A stretch of 64,000 bases of DNA from Prochlorococcus marinus (GTDB lineage: Bacteria; Cyanobacteriota; Cyanobacteriia; PCC-6307; Cyanobiaceae), in the NCBI RefSeq assembly GCF_001180245.1, contig NZ_CVSV01000116.1:1-64000 (forward strand), given 5' to 3'. Positions 19,929 through 30,755 of the stretch are shown one piece after another. Below the pieces are notes generated by a model, which was given only the letters and a program-made list of their open reading frames with translations, did no database searches and had not been told where the DNA came from. A program made the position numbers and the translations under genes. How positions within the stretch are numbered: the stretch's first letter is position 1; each line of letters opens with the position of its first letter.

Positions 19929-20795
19929 TTAATTAATATAACGCATACTCAAATCAATCCAATTACTTTTGGTGATTGAAGAACTTGTTGAAATCAAATC
20001 AACACCTTTTATTAGATATTTACTAATTTCTTGAGGGTTTATTCCAGAAACTTCTATTATCAAATTTTTATTGACTTCTTTTTTTAGACTATTAATTGAT
20101 AACTCTCTTAATTCTTGAACGTTTTTTTTGATTATTTCAGGACTAAGTTCATCTAATAAGACACTATCCGCTCCTGCTAATACTGCTTCTTTTGCCTGGT
20201 CGATATTCTCAGCTTCAATTATGATATGAGTTGTAAAAGGCGAATTTAGGCGAATATTTTGTACTGCATTCTTAAGATTATCTGACCATGCAATATGATT
20301 TTCTTTGATCATAGCAGCATCGTATAATCCCATTCTATGATTCACCCCACCTCCACATTTGAATGCATATTTTTCAAATATTCTTAAGCCGGGAGTAGTT
20401 TTCCTAGTATCTGCTAATTTTATATTTGTGCCTTCTAATTTATCTGTAAGGTTCTTTGTATATGTTGATATTCCAGATAAATGCATTGCTATATTTAAGC
20501 TGATCCTTTCGCTAGCGAGTAAACTTTTTGAAGGCCCATATATTTCTAAGAGTTTTTGATCTTTAACAAATTTATCTCCATCAGAGATATTAAATTTTGG
20601 ACTGATTTTTAAATCAATTTTTCTAAAAATTTCTTTTATAATTTCAACCCCGCAGAATATACCCTCTTCTTTTGCAATCCAATATGCATTACCATTCTCT
20701 TCTGTAATAGAGGAACTTGTAAGATCTCCCCTACCTATATCTTCATCGATCCAATTATCAATGATTTTACTTATTATTGGAGTATTTAAATCCAC
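19929..20795 (-). CDS. nadC: quinolinate phosphoribosyltransferase
   Basis: Makes nicotinate mononucleotide from quinolinate and PRPP in NAD synthesis. It carries NWIDEDIGRGDLTS at the N-terminus, LADTRKTTPGLR (PRPP/quinolinate arginines), KCGGGVNHRMGLYDAAMIKENH (family core with catalytic Lys) and IIIEAENIDQA. The length of 288 residues is normal. It lies between mnmE and argS on the same strand, 82 bases after the mnmE stop. Confidence 0.95.
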   Translation of the reverse strand: MDLNTPIISKIIDNWIDEDIGRGDLTSSSITEENGNAYWIAKEEGIFCGVEIIKEIFRKIDLKISPKFNISDGDKFVKDQKLLEIYGPSKSLLASERISLNIAMHLSGISTYTKNLTDKLEGTNIKLADTRKTTPGLRIFEKYAFKCGGGVNHRMGLYDAAMIKENHIAWSDNLKNAVQNIRLNSPFTTHIIIEAENIDQAKEAVLAGADSVLLDELSPEIIKKNVQELRELSINSLKKEVNKNLIIEVSGINPQEISKYLIKGVDLISTSSSITKSNWIDLSMRYIN

Positions 20796-20877
20796 TAAAC
20801 TAAGAAATAATTAATTAATAAAAATTAAACTGAAGCTAGAGAATCAACTATATATCACTATGTAATTTAACTCAAAT

Positions 20878-22260
20878 TTATTTACCAATACAAAACTTAG
20901 AAAAAATATTATCTAGAAGTTCCTCTGTTAATTCTTGACCAGTTATTTTAGATAAGTTTTGAATTCCATCTCTCAGCTCAATTGATAACAAATCAAATGG
21001 CAATTTATTTTCAATTATTTCATCAGTATCATTTAAATTAGATAAGCAAGCAGACAAATTTATTAGATGTCTTTCGTTTAAAAATATATTGATATTTTCT
21101 ACTTGTTTTAACCCGCATTTTTTTATAATTGTGTCTATTAATAATCTTTCACCATCATTATTCTTAATACTCATAAGAATTGTGTTTTTTAACTCATTTG
21201 AATTAATATTTTTGCAATCAATTAAATCTTTTTTATTGCCCAAAATAGTAATTAATTTTTCTTTGGGAATTTCTTGTATTATTTTTTTGTCTTCTTCATT
21301 AAATCCTTCTTCAAGACTATAAATATAAATTATAAAATCTGACTCTTTTATTTTCCCAAAACTTTTTTTAATTCCAATACTTTCAATTTGTTCATGAGTT
21401 TCTCTTATACCAGCAGTATCAATTATTTTCATTGGAATATCATTAATAGTTAAATTAACTTCAATAACATCTCTAGTAGTTCCAGGAATATTAGTTACGA
21501 TTGCTTTCTCTTTTTTTGCAAGCAAATTTAATAAAGAGCTTTTACCAACATTTGTTTTACCTATAAGCGCAATGGATATTCCATTGTGAATATATGAATT
21601 TCTTTTTGCGTTTTCTATTAGTAATTCTATTTTTTCTTTGACTTTTTTAATGTTTTTTAGATATTTGGTGTAATCAAAATCTGTGAAGTCTTCTTCAAAA
21701 TCAACTCTCGCTTCTATTTCGCAAAGTTGATTTATAAGGTCATTTTTAATATCATCAATTTTTTTCTTTATTTCTCCTTGAACCCCGCTAAAGGCTAACT
21801 CTGCTGATCTGGTATTGCTTGCATTAATTAATTGATTAATCGACTCGGCTTGAGTAAGGTCTATTTTCCCATTAAGAAAAGCTCTTTGACTAAATTCTCC
21901 TGGGTTTGCAAGTCTAACTCTAGAATTACTAGATAATAATATCTTTAAAACTTTATTTACTATGATAATTCCGCCATGGCAATGAAGTTCAACTACATCC
22001 TCTCCTGTGAAGCTATTTGGGGATTTCATCACTAAAATTAAAACCTCATCTATAAATTTATTTTGTTTATTTTCCTGAATAAAACCATGAAAAACCCTAT
22101 GTGATTCCCATGCATATTTAGATTTAGTTTGAACAATCTTTTTGCAAGAATTTATTGCCTCTTTCCCTGATACTCTTATTATCGCAACTCCTCCCTTCCC
22201 AATACTTATAGCTGAAGCAATTGCGGCTATTGTATCTTCTGTAGTAACTATCGAATCCAT
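20878..22260 (-). CDS. mnmE: tRNA modification GTPase
   Basis: With MnmG, introduces the cmnm5 group at tRNA wobble uridine 34. The N-terminal THF-binding domain begins with [24 protein letters not shown] and includes [14 protein letters not shown]. The G domain sits in the middle: P-loop [12 protein letters not shown] (about residue 228), [16 protein letters not shown] and a degenerate NKKD. The C-terminal CIGK motif is intact in FCIGK. At 460 residues it is full length. It diverges from the DUF2062 gene with 66 bases between them. Confidence 0.95.
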   Translation of the reverse strand: MDSIVTTEDTIAAIASAISIGKGGVAIIRVSGKEAINSCKKIVQTKSKYAWESHRVFHGFIQENKQNKFIDEVLILVMKSPNSFTGEDVVELHCHGGIIIVNKVLKILLSSNSRVRLANPGEFSQRAFLNGKIDLTQAESINQLINASNTRSAELAFSGVQGEIKKKIDDIKNDLINQLCEIEARVDFEEDFTDFDYTKYLKNIKKVKEKIELLIENAKRNSYIHNGISIALIGKTNVGKSSLLNLLAKKEKAIVTNIPGTTRDVIEVNLTINDIPMKIIDTAGIRETHEQIESIGIKKSFGKIKESDFIIYIYSLEEGFNEEDKKIIQEIPKEKLITILGNKKDLIDCKNINSNELKNTILMSIKNNDGERLLIDTIIKKCGLKQVENINIFLNERHLINLSACLSNLNDTDEIIENKLPFDLLSIELRDGIQNLSKITGQELTEELLDNIFSKFCIGK

Positions 22261-22326
22261 CTCTCGCTTTGTTATGGATAATTAAGTAAGATTATCAAGA
22301 ATTTAATTTTGAAATTTTCTTTCTGA

Positions 22327-22770
22327 ATGAGATTTAAAAGAGATATTACCTATAAGAAAATTCTATCATTATTTAGGAGTCAGAATGGAAGTCCTCTCTT
22401 TAATGCTAAAGGTTTAGCTATAGGGGTATTTAGTGGTTGCTTTCCATTTTTTGGTTTTCAGACTTTAATGGGTGTATTTTTTGCGAAAATAGCTAAGGGA
22501 AATATTGTTCTAGCTGCAATTGGTACCTGGATCAGCAACCCTTTTACTTATATTCCACTTTATTATTTTAACTATAAAGTTGGTTCGATTTTTTTAAATA
22601 ATCCTTCTAATAAAATTCTTGAAAAAAGTTTAGTTATTGATGACTTATGGAAACAAGGTAGAATTTTTTCTTTAAAATTACTCTTAGGTTCATCTTGTGT
22701 AGGTATTTTATTAGCTTTGATTTGCGGCAGTATTGTTTTCTTTATCTACAAGATAAAAAGTAAAAGATAG
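22327..22770 (+). CDS. DUF2062 membrane protein
   Basis: 147-residue integral membrane protein with three hydrophobic segments and the DUF2062 pattern: GVFSGCFPFFGFQTLMGVFFA and GTWISNPFTYIPLYY. Its biochemical role is unknown; family members are often encoded near envelope functions. The N-terminus is basic, placing it on the cytoplasmic side by the positive-inside rule. It is isolated between mnmE (divergent) and spoT (convergent). Confidence 0.8.
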   Translation: MRFKRDITYKKILSLFRSQNGSPLFNAKGLAIGVFSGCFPFFGFQTLMGVFFAKIAKGNIVLAAIGTWISNPFTYIPLYYFNYKVGSIFLNNPSNKILEKSLVIDDLWKQGRIFSLKLLLGSSCVGILLALICGSIVFFIYKIKSKR

Positions 22771-22788
22771 ATTGATCTGATTTTAAAA

Positions 22789-25098
22789 TTAACTTTGTCC
22801 AACTCTGGCAATATCTAAAACATCAGCCATTGATTTAATTTGTTCAATTGTTTTGTGAAGTTGATTATAACTTTCAAGACCTACACAAAGATTTATAATA
22901 GCTGGTTTACCATAAGCAGTTTTAACATTGGCATCACTAACGTTAATACCTTTATCAGATAACCGCATAAGAATATCTTTAAGAACTCCAACTCGATCAA
23001 TTACTTCTATTCGTAGCTGAATTGGAAACTTATTATCGCCAGTTTTATTATCTTGATTCCAACCGACAGGTAATCTTCTCTCTATTGGAATTGGTATTAC
23101 ATTTTCACAATCTTCCCTATGTATAGTTATCCCATGGTTGCCGAGCGACACAGTTCCGATAATATCCTCGCCTGGGAGTGGGGAACAGCATTTACCTATT
23201 CTGTAATCAAGACCTTCTATCCCGGAAATTGGTGATTTAGCTGCTGTATTAGATTGATTAGTGGATAAATTATTATTACTTTTAAGAGATTTTGCTATTT
23301 CAGAGTCAGAATCATTTTTTACATCTTCTGTTTGTAATTTTATTTCTTCTCTTAGTCTGTTTAATACTTGATGCAAAGTTAAACCACCAAAACCAAGAGA
23401 TGCAAGAAGGTCTTCAGTAGTTTTTAAATTGCATCGATTCGCAACTTTTTTCATGGCTTCACTAGAAAGTAATGCTTCAAAACCGTTTCTACCTACCTCT
23501 TTTTCAAGTAAATCTCTACCTCTTTTAATCGTTTCATCACGATGGCTTTTCTTATACCATTGGCGAATTCTATTTTTAGCAGTTGGCGTAACTACAAAGT
23601 TCAGCCAATCCAAGCTTGGAGTAGCATTATTACTTGTCAAAATTTCTATGAAGTCACCATTTTGAAGTGCTGTAGATAATGGAGAAAGCTTTTCATTAAT
23701 TCTTATTCCATTACAGTGATTTCCAACTTCAGAATGGATTCTGTAGGCGAAATCTATCGCGGTAGATCCTTTCCTTAAACCAACAACATCTCCTTTTGGA
23801 GTGATTACAAATACTTCTTCATCAAATAAGTCTTCTTTAATTGAAGCTAAATAATCATTATGATCCCTTTCATTACCTTCTTGTTGCCATTCTACTAATT
23901 GTCTTAGCCAATTAAATCTCTCGGCATTACTTTTAGCAGGAGAACCCCCCTCTTTATATTGCCAATGAGCGGCAATACCATATTCAGCAATTTGATGCAT
24001 CGAAGTAGTTCTAATTTGAACTTCAATAGGTCGATGTCTTCCAATCACAGAAGTGTGTAAGGACTGATATCCATTGGGTTTTGGTAATCCTATATAGTCT
24101 TTAAATCTACCTGGAATTGGTTTGAAAGTATCATGAACAACTGCTAAAGCTCTATAACAACTATCTGAATTGTCCACGATAATTCTTAGGGCAGCAACAT
24201 CATAAATCTCGTGAAAATGCTTTTGTTGTCTTTCCATTTTGCTCCAGATGCCATAAAGATGTTTTGGCCTTCCTGTTATTTCAAAATTTTTCAAACCCGC
24301 TGAAATCAAGTTTTCCTTCATAAGATTTAAAGTTACTTTTAATCTTTTTTCTCTATCACTTCTTTTAACGGCGATTTGATCTTTAAGATCTAGATATTCT
24401 TTAGGCTCTAGGAATTTAAAAGCTAAATCTTCTAATTCCCATTTAAATCTGTTTATTCCTAGTCGATTAGCTAATGGTGCATAAATCTCTCTTGTTTCTC
24501 TCGCTATTCTTAGTTTTTTCTCATCATTTAGCCATTCAATTGTTCTCATGTTATGAAGTCGATCTGCAAGTTTAACTAAGACAACTCTGATATCGCTGGC
24601 CATAGCCAAAAACATTTTCCTAAGATTTTCAGCTTGTGCTTCAGTCCTGTTGTTAAAGTGAATGCCGCCTAATTTTGTTACACCCTCTACAAGTATTTTT
24701 ACTTCTAATCCAAAATTTGTTTCTATTTCGGATAAATCAATGCCAGTATCTTCAACTACATCATGTAAAAGGCCTGCAGCAATAACAGATGAACTAGCAC
24801 CTATTTCTTTAAGGAGATTTGCAACAGCGACCGGGTGGATAATGTATGGCTCGCCGCTCGCACGGAATTGTCCATCATGAGCTTTATAAGCAAGTTTAAA
24901 AGCCTTTACTATAAGGTTTTGATTCTCATCATTTTCTTTATTTGATTTTTCAAAATTATGAATATCTTTTAGAAGCCAATCGGGAATGTTTATTTGATAA
25001 TTCAAAGATTCACTTTCATATTTTTTGTTTTCAGGCAAAATAGTTTTGGAAACTTCAATTTCTTTTTTTTCTTTTGAATTTGCAGCTGCCTCGGACAT
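22789..25098 (-). CDS. spoT: bifunctional (p)ppGpp synthetase/hydrolase
   Basis: Rel/SpoT-type stringent-response enzyme of 769 residues. Domains in order: an N-terminal tail of about 70 residues, an HD hydrolase domain with YIIHPVAVANLL, GLLHDVVEDT and VKLADRLHNMRT, a synthetase domain with FKDYIGLPKPNGYQSLHTSV and EVQIRTTSMHQIAEYGIAAHWQ, TGS (VFVITPKGDVVGLRKGSTAIDFAY) and a C-terminal ACT domain (VIDRVGVLKDILMRL). Both catalytic centres look intact, so it is expected both to make and to degrade (p)ppGpp. Divergent from the ABC ATPase gene. Confidence 0.95.
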   Translation of the reverse strand: MSEAAANSKEKKEIEVSKTILPENKKYESESLNYQINIPDWLLKDIHNFEKSNKENDENQNLIVKAFKLAYKAHDGQFRASGEPYIIHPVAVANLLKEIGASSSVIAAGLLHDVVEDTGIDLSEIETNFGLEVKILVEGVTKLGGIHFNNRTEAQAENLRKMFLAMASDIRVVLVKLADRLHNMRTIEWLNDEKKLRIARETREIYAPLANRLGINRFKWELEDLAFKFLEPKEYLDLKDQIAVKRSDREKRLKVTLNLMKENLISAGLKNFEITGRPKHLYGIWSKMERQQKHFHEIYDVAALRIIVDNSDSCYRALAVVHDTFKPIPGRFKDYIGLPKPNGYQSLHTSVIGRHRPIEVQIRTTSMHQIAEYGIAAHWQYKEGGSPAKSNAERFNWLRQLVEWQQEGNERDHNDYLASIKEDLFDEEVFVITPKGDVVGLRKGSTAIDFAYRIHSEVGNHCNGIRINEKLSPLSTALQNGDFIEILTSNNATPSLDWLNFVVTPTAKNRIRQWYKKSHRDETIKRGRDLLEKEVGRNGFEALLSSEAMKKVANRCNLKTTEDLLASLGFGGLTLHQVLNRLREEIKLQTEDVKNDSDSEIAKSLKSNNNLSTNQSNTAAKSPISGIEGLDYRIGKCCSPLPGEDIIGTVSLGNHGITIHREDCENVIPIPIERRLPVGWNQDNKTGDNKFPIQLRIEVIDRVGVLKDILMRLSDKGINVSDANVKTAYGKPAIINLCVGLESYNQLHKTIEQIKSMADVLDIARVGQS

Positions 25099-25152
25099 TT
25101 TATATTGCTTTAGATGTATTTTATTTATGTCTAGAAAAATTTGCTATAAATC

Positions 25153-26751
25153 ATGGAAAAAAATAAAGAAAAAATTATTGTAGTTAAAAATCTTACTGTT
25201 AAATATGGTTTAAAACAGCAACCTATTATCAAAAATTTTAATTTGGAAATAGATAGTGGAGATCATTTGGCCATAATAGGACCTTCTGGATGTGGAAAGA
25301 CCACTTTTGCAAAAACATTAGCAAATATATTGCCTGCAAAGGCCACTTCTAAAGGGTATCTATCGATTTCTAATGTAGATCCTAGGAAAATAAACAATAA
25401 AGATGCACAATTATTTAGAAGAAAGAATTTTGGATTTATTTATCAAGACTCTATAAAAAAACTTAATCCGCTAATGAGAGTTGGGGATCATTTATATGAA
25501 TTATTTAAAACACATGATCAAACTAAATCATCTTTAGCTATTAAAAAATTAGTAAGAGAAGTTTTTCAAAAAGTCGGAATTGAAGAAAGTAGACTTGATT
25601 CTTTCCCACATCAATTTAGCGGCGGAATGAGACAGAGAGTTTCTATAGCAATGGCACTTGCTTTGAAACCTAAATTATTAATAGCTGATGAACCTACAAC
25701 AAGCTTAGATACCAAAACAAGTTTTGAAATTATGCAAGAAATAATTCATCTATGTAATGAATTTGATACAACTTTAATTTTAATTAGTCATGATATTAAT
25801 CTTGCAGCAAAGTGGTGTAAAAAAGTTGCAATAATTGAAAAGGGATTGATTGTTGAAAAAGGGAATATATTAGATATTTTTCAATCACCAAAATCAGATA
25901 TCGGGAAAAAGTTAGTAAATGCTTCAAAAATAGTATTAGAACCAAATACTAAAAATAATGCTAGAGATGAGGTCGTTCTAGAGGTAAATAACCTAAGACA
26001 TTGGTATAAATTAAATTCTTCAATTTTCAAGAATAAATGGAATAAGGCTTTAAATGAAGTTAGTTTCAAGTTATATGAGAATGAGACTCTTGGAATAGTT
26101 GGTTCTTCAGGGAGTGGTAAAAGTACATTATGTAGGGCTTTAATTGGACTTCTTAAAGTAAGAGGTGGTGAAATCAAAATTTATGATAAAAATCATGCAT
26201 CGAAAAAAAATAAATCTTTTAAAAAGAACAATAAAGTGCAAATTATTTTTCAAGATCCTTTTTCAAGTTTGAATCCGAAAATGACGATTAAAAATATTTT
26301 GGAAGATATATTTTTTATTCAAAAAATTTCAGATAAAAGAAAAATCAAAAAAGAAATAAGATTAATGTTAAGAAATTTAAATCTTCCCTTAAATAATGAT
26401 TTTTTTAATTCTTATCCTAACCAATTATCTGGTGGTCAATTGCAAAGAATTTCATTGGCCAGGGCGCTATTGTTGAAGCCAAAAATTTTAATTTGTGATG
26501 AGAGTGTGAATATGTTGGATGCTTCAGTAAAAATAGAGATTCTTGAATTACTAAGAGTCTTTCAAGAAAAAATGAATTTAACGATTATTTTTATTACCCA
26601 TGATTTAGGCATCGCTAAAAGATTTTGTAATAGGTTGCTAGTTATGAATAATGGAAAGATAGTTGACGAAGGAGAAAGTTCTACAATATTCACTAAAACT
26701 CAAAACCCGTATACAAAATCGCTTCTAAATTCCTCTTTAAATCTTATTTAA
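25153..26751 (+). CDS. ABC transporter with two fused ATPase domains (oligopeptide/dipeptide type)
   Basis: 532 residues containing two nucleotide-binding domains. The first has Walker A GPSGCGKTT (about residue 39), signature QFSGGMRQR and Walker B LLIADEPTT; the second has GSSGSGKST, QLSGGQLQR and ILICDESVN. This DppD-DppF-like fusion usually powers peptide or nickel uptake permeases. No permease or binding-protein gene is next to it, so the partner must lie elsewhere. The second Walker B has DES instead of DEP. It overlaps the convergent rluD by 8 bases. Confidence 0.88.
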   Translation: MEKNKEKIIVVKNLTVKYGLKQQPIIKNFNLEIDSGDHLAIIGPSGCGKTTFAKTLANILPAKATSKGYLSISNVDPRKINNKDAQLFRRKNFGFIYQDSIKKLNPLMRVGDHLYELFKTHDQTKSSLAIKKLVREVFQKVGIEESRLDSFPHQFSGGMRQRVSIAMALALKPKLLIADEPTTSLDTKTSFEIMQEIIHLCNEFDTTLILISHDINLAAKWCKKVAIIEKGLIVEKGNILDIFQSPKSDIGKKLVNASKIVLEPNTKNNARDEVVLEVNNLRHWYKLNSSIFKNKWNKALNEVSFKLYENETLGIVGSSGSGKSTLCRALIGLLKVRGGEIKIYDKNHASKKNKSFKKNNKVQIIFQDPFSSLNPKMTIKNILEDIFFIQKISDKRKIKKEIRLMLRNLNLPLNNDFFNSYPNQLSGGQLQRISLARALLLKPKILICDESVNMLDASVKIEILELLRVFQEKMNLTIIFITHDLGIAKRFCNRLLVMNNGKIVDEGESSTIFTKTQNPYTKSLLNSSLNLI

Positions 26752-27703
26752 CTTTAAGAACACTTAGTAATTTTTGAAAATCTAATGGTAATTCTGATTC
26801 AAATATCATTTCTTCACCATTTATTGGATGAATAAGTCCAAGCTTGATGGCGTGTAAAGCTTGGCCATCTAATTTACAGGGTAATTTTTTACATCTTCCA
26901 TATAATGGATCACCCACAATTGGATGATTAATGTGAGCGCAATGAACTCTTATTTGATGTGTTCGCCCCGTATCTAGTTTGAAACTCATTAATGAGTAAT
27001 TGCCAAATCTTTCTTCTAATTTCCAATAGGTACAGGCATACCTTCCTGAAGTTTCTTCAACTACTTTATATTTCAATCTATTTAATTTATCTCTGCCAAT
27101 GTTTCCCACTATTTGGCCTTCTTCAGAATTCGGTGCTCCATGAATTACTGCAATATATTCGCGTGATGCTATTTTTTCTTTAATTTGTTTCTGGAGATTT
27201 ACTAATGCCTCTTGGCTTTTTGCAACAACCATACATCCGGAGGTATCTTTATCTAATCTGTGAACAATCCCAGGTCTTAGTTTCCCATTAATTCCAGGTA
27301 GATCTTTACAGTGAAAAAGTAATCCATTCACTAAAGTTCCAGATTTGTGTCCAGGGGCTGGATGAACAATTAGTCCTGATTGTTTATTAATTACTATGAT
27401 GTGCTCGTCTTCAAAAAGGATATTTAAATCCATTTTTTCAGGTTTCAAATAAACAAGAGGTTCTGGAGGAGGCATCCATATTTGAATATTGTCGCCATTT
27501 TTTAATGGGGTCTTTGCTTTCGCAGTCTTATAGTTTACAAGTACTAAACCTGAATTTATAAAATGTTGAATTCTTGCTCTACTTTGTTCTGGCCTTTTAC
27601 TTACCAACCATCTGTCTAGCCTCATAGGAAGAGGTAGCTCATAAATAATTTCTATAAGCTCACCTTCTCCAATGCCGAAAGAGTTTTGATTATTTAATTC
27701 CAT
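26744..27703 (-). CDS. rluD: 23S rRNA pseudouridine synthase, RluD type
   Basis: Pseudouridylates helix 69 of 23S rRNA, or related sites. An N-terminal S4 RNA-binding domain (RLDRWLVSKRPEQSRARIQ, about residues 27-80) precedes the catalytic domain with HRLDKDTSG (catalytic Asp), IVHPAPGHKSGTLVNGL and RTHQIRVHCAHINHPIVGDPLYG. The length of 319 residues is normal. It overlaps the upstream rbgA by 10 bases, so the two ribosome-biogenesis genes are coupled. Confidence 0.92.
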   Translation of the reverse strand: MELNNQNSFGIGEGELIEIIYELPLPMRLDRWLVSKRPEQSRARIQHFINSGLVLVNYKTAKAKTPLKNGDNIQIWMPPPEPLVYLKPEKMDLNILFEDEHIIVINKQSGLIVHPAPGHKSGTLVNGLLFHCKDLPGINGKLRPGIVHRLDKDTSGCMVVAKSQEALVNLQKQIKEKIASREYIAVIHGAPNSEEGQIVGNIGRDKLNRLKYKVVEETSGRYACTYWKLEERFGNYSLMSFKLDTGRTHQIRVHCAHINHPIVGDPLYGRCKKLPCKLDGQALHAIKLGLIHPINGEEMIFESELPLDFQKLLSVLKVK

Positions 27704-28566
27704 AGTGGGACTTCTAAAGCAATTTTACCCAGCATTTGATTTCTATAATCTTCCAATAACTTATGAGACATTCTCCTTTTATCACCTGAGGTATGTTTTG
27801 AAGCTGCTTCGTTGATCCAAGCAGAAGGACTCTTAAAGCCTTTGGTAATATCAACTCCATATCTGTTAGATATTTGTTTAACTGAGATATTCGCATTCTT
27901 ATCTTTGTTGAGAGTGGATATAATTTTGATAAATCCAATTGCGACGCTCTCTATTTCATAAGCAGCTTCTCCAATATCGTCACACAGTGCAAGATTAAGT
28001 GCTGATTTTTGATCTTCTAAATTTGGAGGTATAACACCAGGAGCATCTAGCAGATCTATACCACTTTCTAATTTTATCCATCTTAAATTTCGAGTCACGC
28101 CTGCTTTCCTAGCGCTATCTACAACTCTTTTTTTTGCAATTCTATTAATTAATGCTGACTTTCCTACGTTTGGGAAACCAAGTGTAAGGGCTCTAATTGG
28201 CCTAATTCGCATTCCTCTAGAGAGTCTTCTATCGTCGATTGACGACCTAGAATCTTTGGCTGACTTACAAATTTCTTTAATCCCTATTCCTCTTTTAGCA
28301 TCACACCAAAGAGGATATTGATCTTTTGAATTAAACCATTTATTCCAACTATTGATTGTATTCGGGGAGATCATATCTGATCTGTTAATGACAAGAATAT
28401 GTTTTTTATTATTTATCCATTTATTTAAGTGAGGATGTCCTGTTGACAAAGGAATTCGTGCATCTCTAACTTCTATAACTAAATCTACTTTATTGATAAC
28501 TTCAGATAATTTCTTTTCTGCTTTTGCGATATGGCCTGGGTACCATTGGATTTTGGGTATGTCCAC
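27694..28566 (-). CDS. rbgA: ribosome biogenesis GTPase RbgA/YlqF
   Basis: Circularly permuted GTPase acting in late 50S assembly. The NKxD-like motif (VINRSDM) comes first near residue 60, then P-loop GFPNVGKSALIN near residue 128 and DAPGVIPP; this G4-G1-G3 order defines the family. It begins MDIPKIQWYPGHIAKAEK, the usual WFPGHM-type start. The length of 290 residues is normal. It is first in a unit with rluD. Confidence 0.92.
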   Translation of the reverse strand: MDIPKIQWYPGHIAKAEKKLSEVINKVDLVIEVRDARIPLSTGHPHLNKWINNKKHILVINRSDMISPNTINSWNKWFNSKDQYPLWCDAKRGIGIKEICKSAKDSRSSIDDRRLSRGMRIRPIRALTLGFPNVGKSALINRIAKKRVVDSARKAGVTRNLRWIKLESGIDLLDAPGVIPPNLEDQKSALNLALCDDIGEAAYEIESVAIGFIKIISTLNKDKNANISVKQISNRYGVDITKGFKSPSAWINEAASKHTSGDKRRMSHKLLEDYRNQMLGKIALEVPLWN

Positions 28567-28778
28567 TTCAATAAATCAAATAAAATTTTGTATTCCTTTT
28601 AGTTTTTATAACTTTCAAAAGTATTTACTTCTAAATTTTAGTATAAATTTAATAACTAAAAATTTTTATAATCGTTAATTCTTAAAATTTATTAAGGCAT
28701 AGGTAACAGTAACTACTTTTTAACCCAATAAGCCCAAATTAACGTTAGGGTCTTTAGATTATAAATACAGCTTGTTTA

Positions 28779-29987
28779 ATGTCAAAATTATCTCTTTCCA
28801 GTCTTGATAAGACACATTTAGAAGGAAAAAAAGTTCTTGTAAGAGTAGATTTTAATGTTCCATTAAATGAAGACGGTCAAATAACCGACGATACGCGTAT
28901 TCGTGCAGCGATCCCAACTATTGAATATCTTATTAATCATTCTGCAAAAGTCATTTTAGCTGCTCATTTTGGTAGACCGAAGGGTCAGGTAAACGAAAAA
29001 ATGAGATTAACTCCAGTAGCAGCAAGATTAAGTGAATTGTTGGGGCAAAATGTTGCTCTTACTAACAGTTGTATTGGTGATGAAGCAGTTGCACAATCAA
29101 ATAGCTTATCTAATGGAGATGTTCTTTTACTTGAGAATGTTCGTTTTTTGGGTGAAGAGGAAAAGAACGACCTGGAGTTTGCTGAAAAATTAGCATCACA
29201 TGCAGATATGTATGTAAATGATGCTTTCGGTGCTGCTCATAGAGCGCATGCTTCAACTCAGGGTGTTACAAATTATTTAAGTCCTTCAGTAGCTGGATTC
29301 CTTTTAGAAAAAGAATTGAAATACCTACAAGGAGCAGTAGATTCCCCAAATCGTCCATTGGCAGCAATAGTTGGAGGGTCAAAGGTTAGTAGCAAAATAG
29401 GAGTACTCGATTCTTTACTAGATAAGTGTGACAAAATCATGATTGGTGGAGGTATGATTTTCACTTTTTATAAAGCTAGAGGTTTAGATGTCGGAAAGAG
29501 CCTTGTAGAAGAAGATAAACTCGAGCTTGCTAAAGATTTAGAAGCAAAAGCAAAAGCAAAAGGAGTAGAGTTATTATTACCCACTGATGTTGTTTTGGCT
29601 GATGAATTTTCTCCTGACGCCAATAGTAAAATATCTCAAATTGATGCAATTAGTGGGAATTGGATGGGTCTAGATATTGGTCCAGATTCTATTAAAGTTT
29701 TTCAGAATGCTCTTGCAGAATGTAAGACAATTATTTGGAATGGTCCAATGGGAGTTTTTGAATTTGATAAATTTGCAGATGGTACAAATGCAATAGCTAC
29801 GACTCTTGCGGACTTAAGTGCTTTTTCTGAAGTTTGTACAATAATTGGTGGTGGAGATTCAGTTGCAGCAGTTGAAAAAGCAGGTTTAGCAGAGAAAATG
29901 TCTCATATATCTACCGGAGGTGGGGCTAGTTTGGAACTTTTAGAAGGTAAAACTTTACCAGGTGTGGCTGCGTTAAACGATGCTTAG
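28779..29987 (+). CDS. pgk: phosphoglycerate kinase
   Basis: Interconverts 3-phosphoglycerate and 1,3-bisphosphoglycerate in the Calvin cycle and glycolysis. Features: [26 protein letters not shown] (substrate-binding His/Arg), [15 protein letters not shown], and [15 protein letters not shown] plus [15 protein letters not shown] at the C-terminal nucleotide site. It is full length at 402 residues. The 212 bases upstream hold no gene that I can support; an AT-rich TATAAA-like element about 20 bases before the start may belong to its promoter. Confidence 0.97.
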   Translation: MSKLSLSSLDKTHLEGKKVLVRVDFNVPLNEDGQITDDTRIRAAIPTIEYLINHSAKVILAAHFGRPKGQVNEKMRLTPVAARLSELLGQNVALTNSCIGDEAVAQSNSLSNGDVLLLENVRFLGEEEKNDLEFAEKLASHADMYVNDAFGAAHRAHASTQGVTNYLSPSVAGFLLEKELKYLQGAVDSPNRPLAAIVGGSKVSSKIGVLDSLLDKCDKIMIGGGMIFTFYKARGLDVGKSLVEEDKLELAKDLEAKAKAKGVELLLPTDVVLADEFSPDANSKISQIDAISGNWMGLDIGPDSIKVFQNALAECKTIIWNGPMGVFEFDKFADGTNAIATTLADLSAFSEVCTIIGGGDSVAAVEKAGLAEKMSHISTGGGASLELLEGKTLPGVAALNDA

Positions 29988-29988
29988 G

Positions 29989-30723
29989 CTATATCTCATC
30001 AACAATATCAATGCTCTTTGTGAAAGTAATCATTCCCTCAGGATGAGCTATGATTCCTGACCAAATTTGCATCCCTGGTTTTGAAGGGGCTCTTGTAATT
30101 TTAAAAATCCCTCCAGACGCCAATGGTTCCAATAATATTTCTTGTTCAAACAATGAATTAACTTGATGAGGTTTTATAGCTCCAGCAATAATGACTTCTT
30201 CAAGAGGCTTATTTAGAATTATATCGATATCGTATTTTGAACCAGTAAGAACTCTATCAGGAATTTTAAAACTAATATCTATTTTTTTATTATCGTTTCT
30301 TATTGTGGTGAATAAATTTTTGATAATCCCTTCACTTATTTTTCCATTTACTATTGAAAATAAATAATCAAATTTGGATTCGAGTATATATATTTCTCCG
30401 TTAACTATTTTTTCCCCAGAAACTTTTATTCGCAAAATATCTTCATCTGGAATATTAGATTTTAATCTTTTGATCTTCCATTTGCTGTTAGGGAAATCAT
30501 TAATAATCTTTGAAAATTGTTTTGGAATATTTTGGTTTTCATCATTTCTAAAATTTTTTTTAATAAACTCTAAGTCTCGCTTATTTAATGAGGTTTCTAA
30601 ATTTCTTATAAAATCAAGTTTTAAAGTTTGCGTTATTGCTGAATATGGGAGAATGAGATAAACAAATAAGTAGAGAGGGAATCCTATATTTCTGAATAAG
30701 TTTAAATTCAACATATTTATCAT
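29989..30723 (-). CDS. conserved cyanobacterial exported protein, unknown function
   Basis: 244 residues. The N-terminus (NLFRNIGFPLYLFVYLILPYSAITQT) is a hydrophobic stretch consistent with a signal peptide or membrane anchor. The remainder is soluble, beta-rich, and includes RVLTGSKYDIDIILNKPLEEVIIAGAI and a C-terminal GGIFKITRAPSKPG, which suggests an immunoglobulin-like or NTF2-like secreted domain but gives no firm family. It lies between convergent pgk and divergent murG. I do not recognise a function. Confidence 0.72.
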   Translation of the reverse strand: MINMLNLNLFRNIGFPLYLFVYLILPYSAITQTLKLDFIRNLETSLNKRDLEFIKKNFRNDENQNIPKQFSKIINDFPNSKWKIKRLKSNIPDEDILRIKVSGEKIVNGEIYILESKFDYLFSIVNGKISEGIIKNLFTTIRNDNKKIDISFKIPDRVLTGSKYDIDIILNKPLEEVIIAGAIKPHQVNSLFEQEILLEPLASGGIFKITRAPSKPGMQIWSGIIAHPEGMITFTKSIDIVDEI

Positions 30724-30755
30724 TTATTATTTTCATTCTACTAATTTAAGTTTTT

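Noticed and set aside
28567-28778. Possible small gene or tRNA between rbgA and pgk
   Set aside because: No cloverleaf, no GGTTC-type T-arm and no conserved-looking frame; only AT-rich sequence and possible pgk promoter elements.
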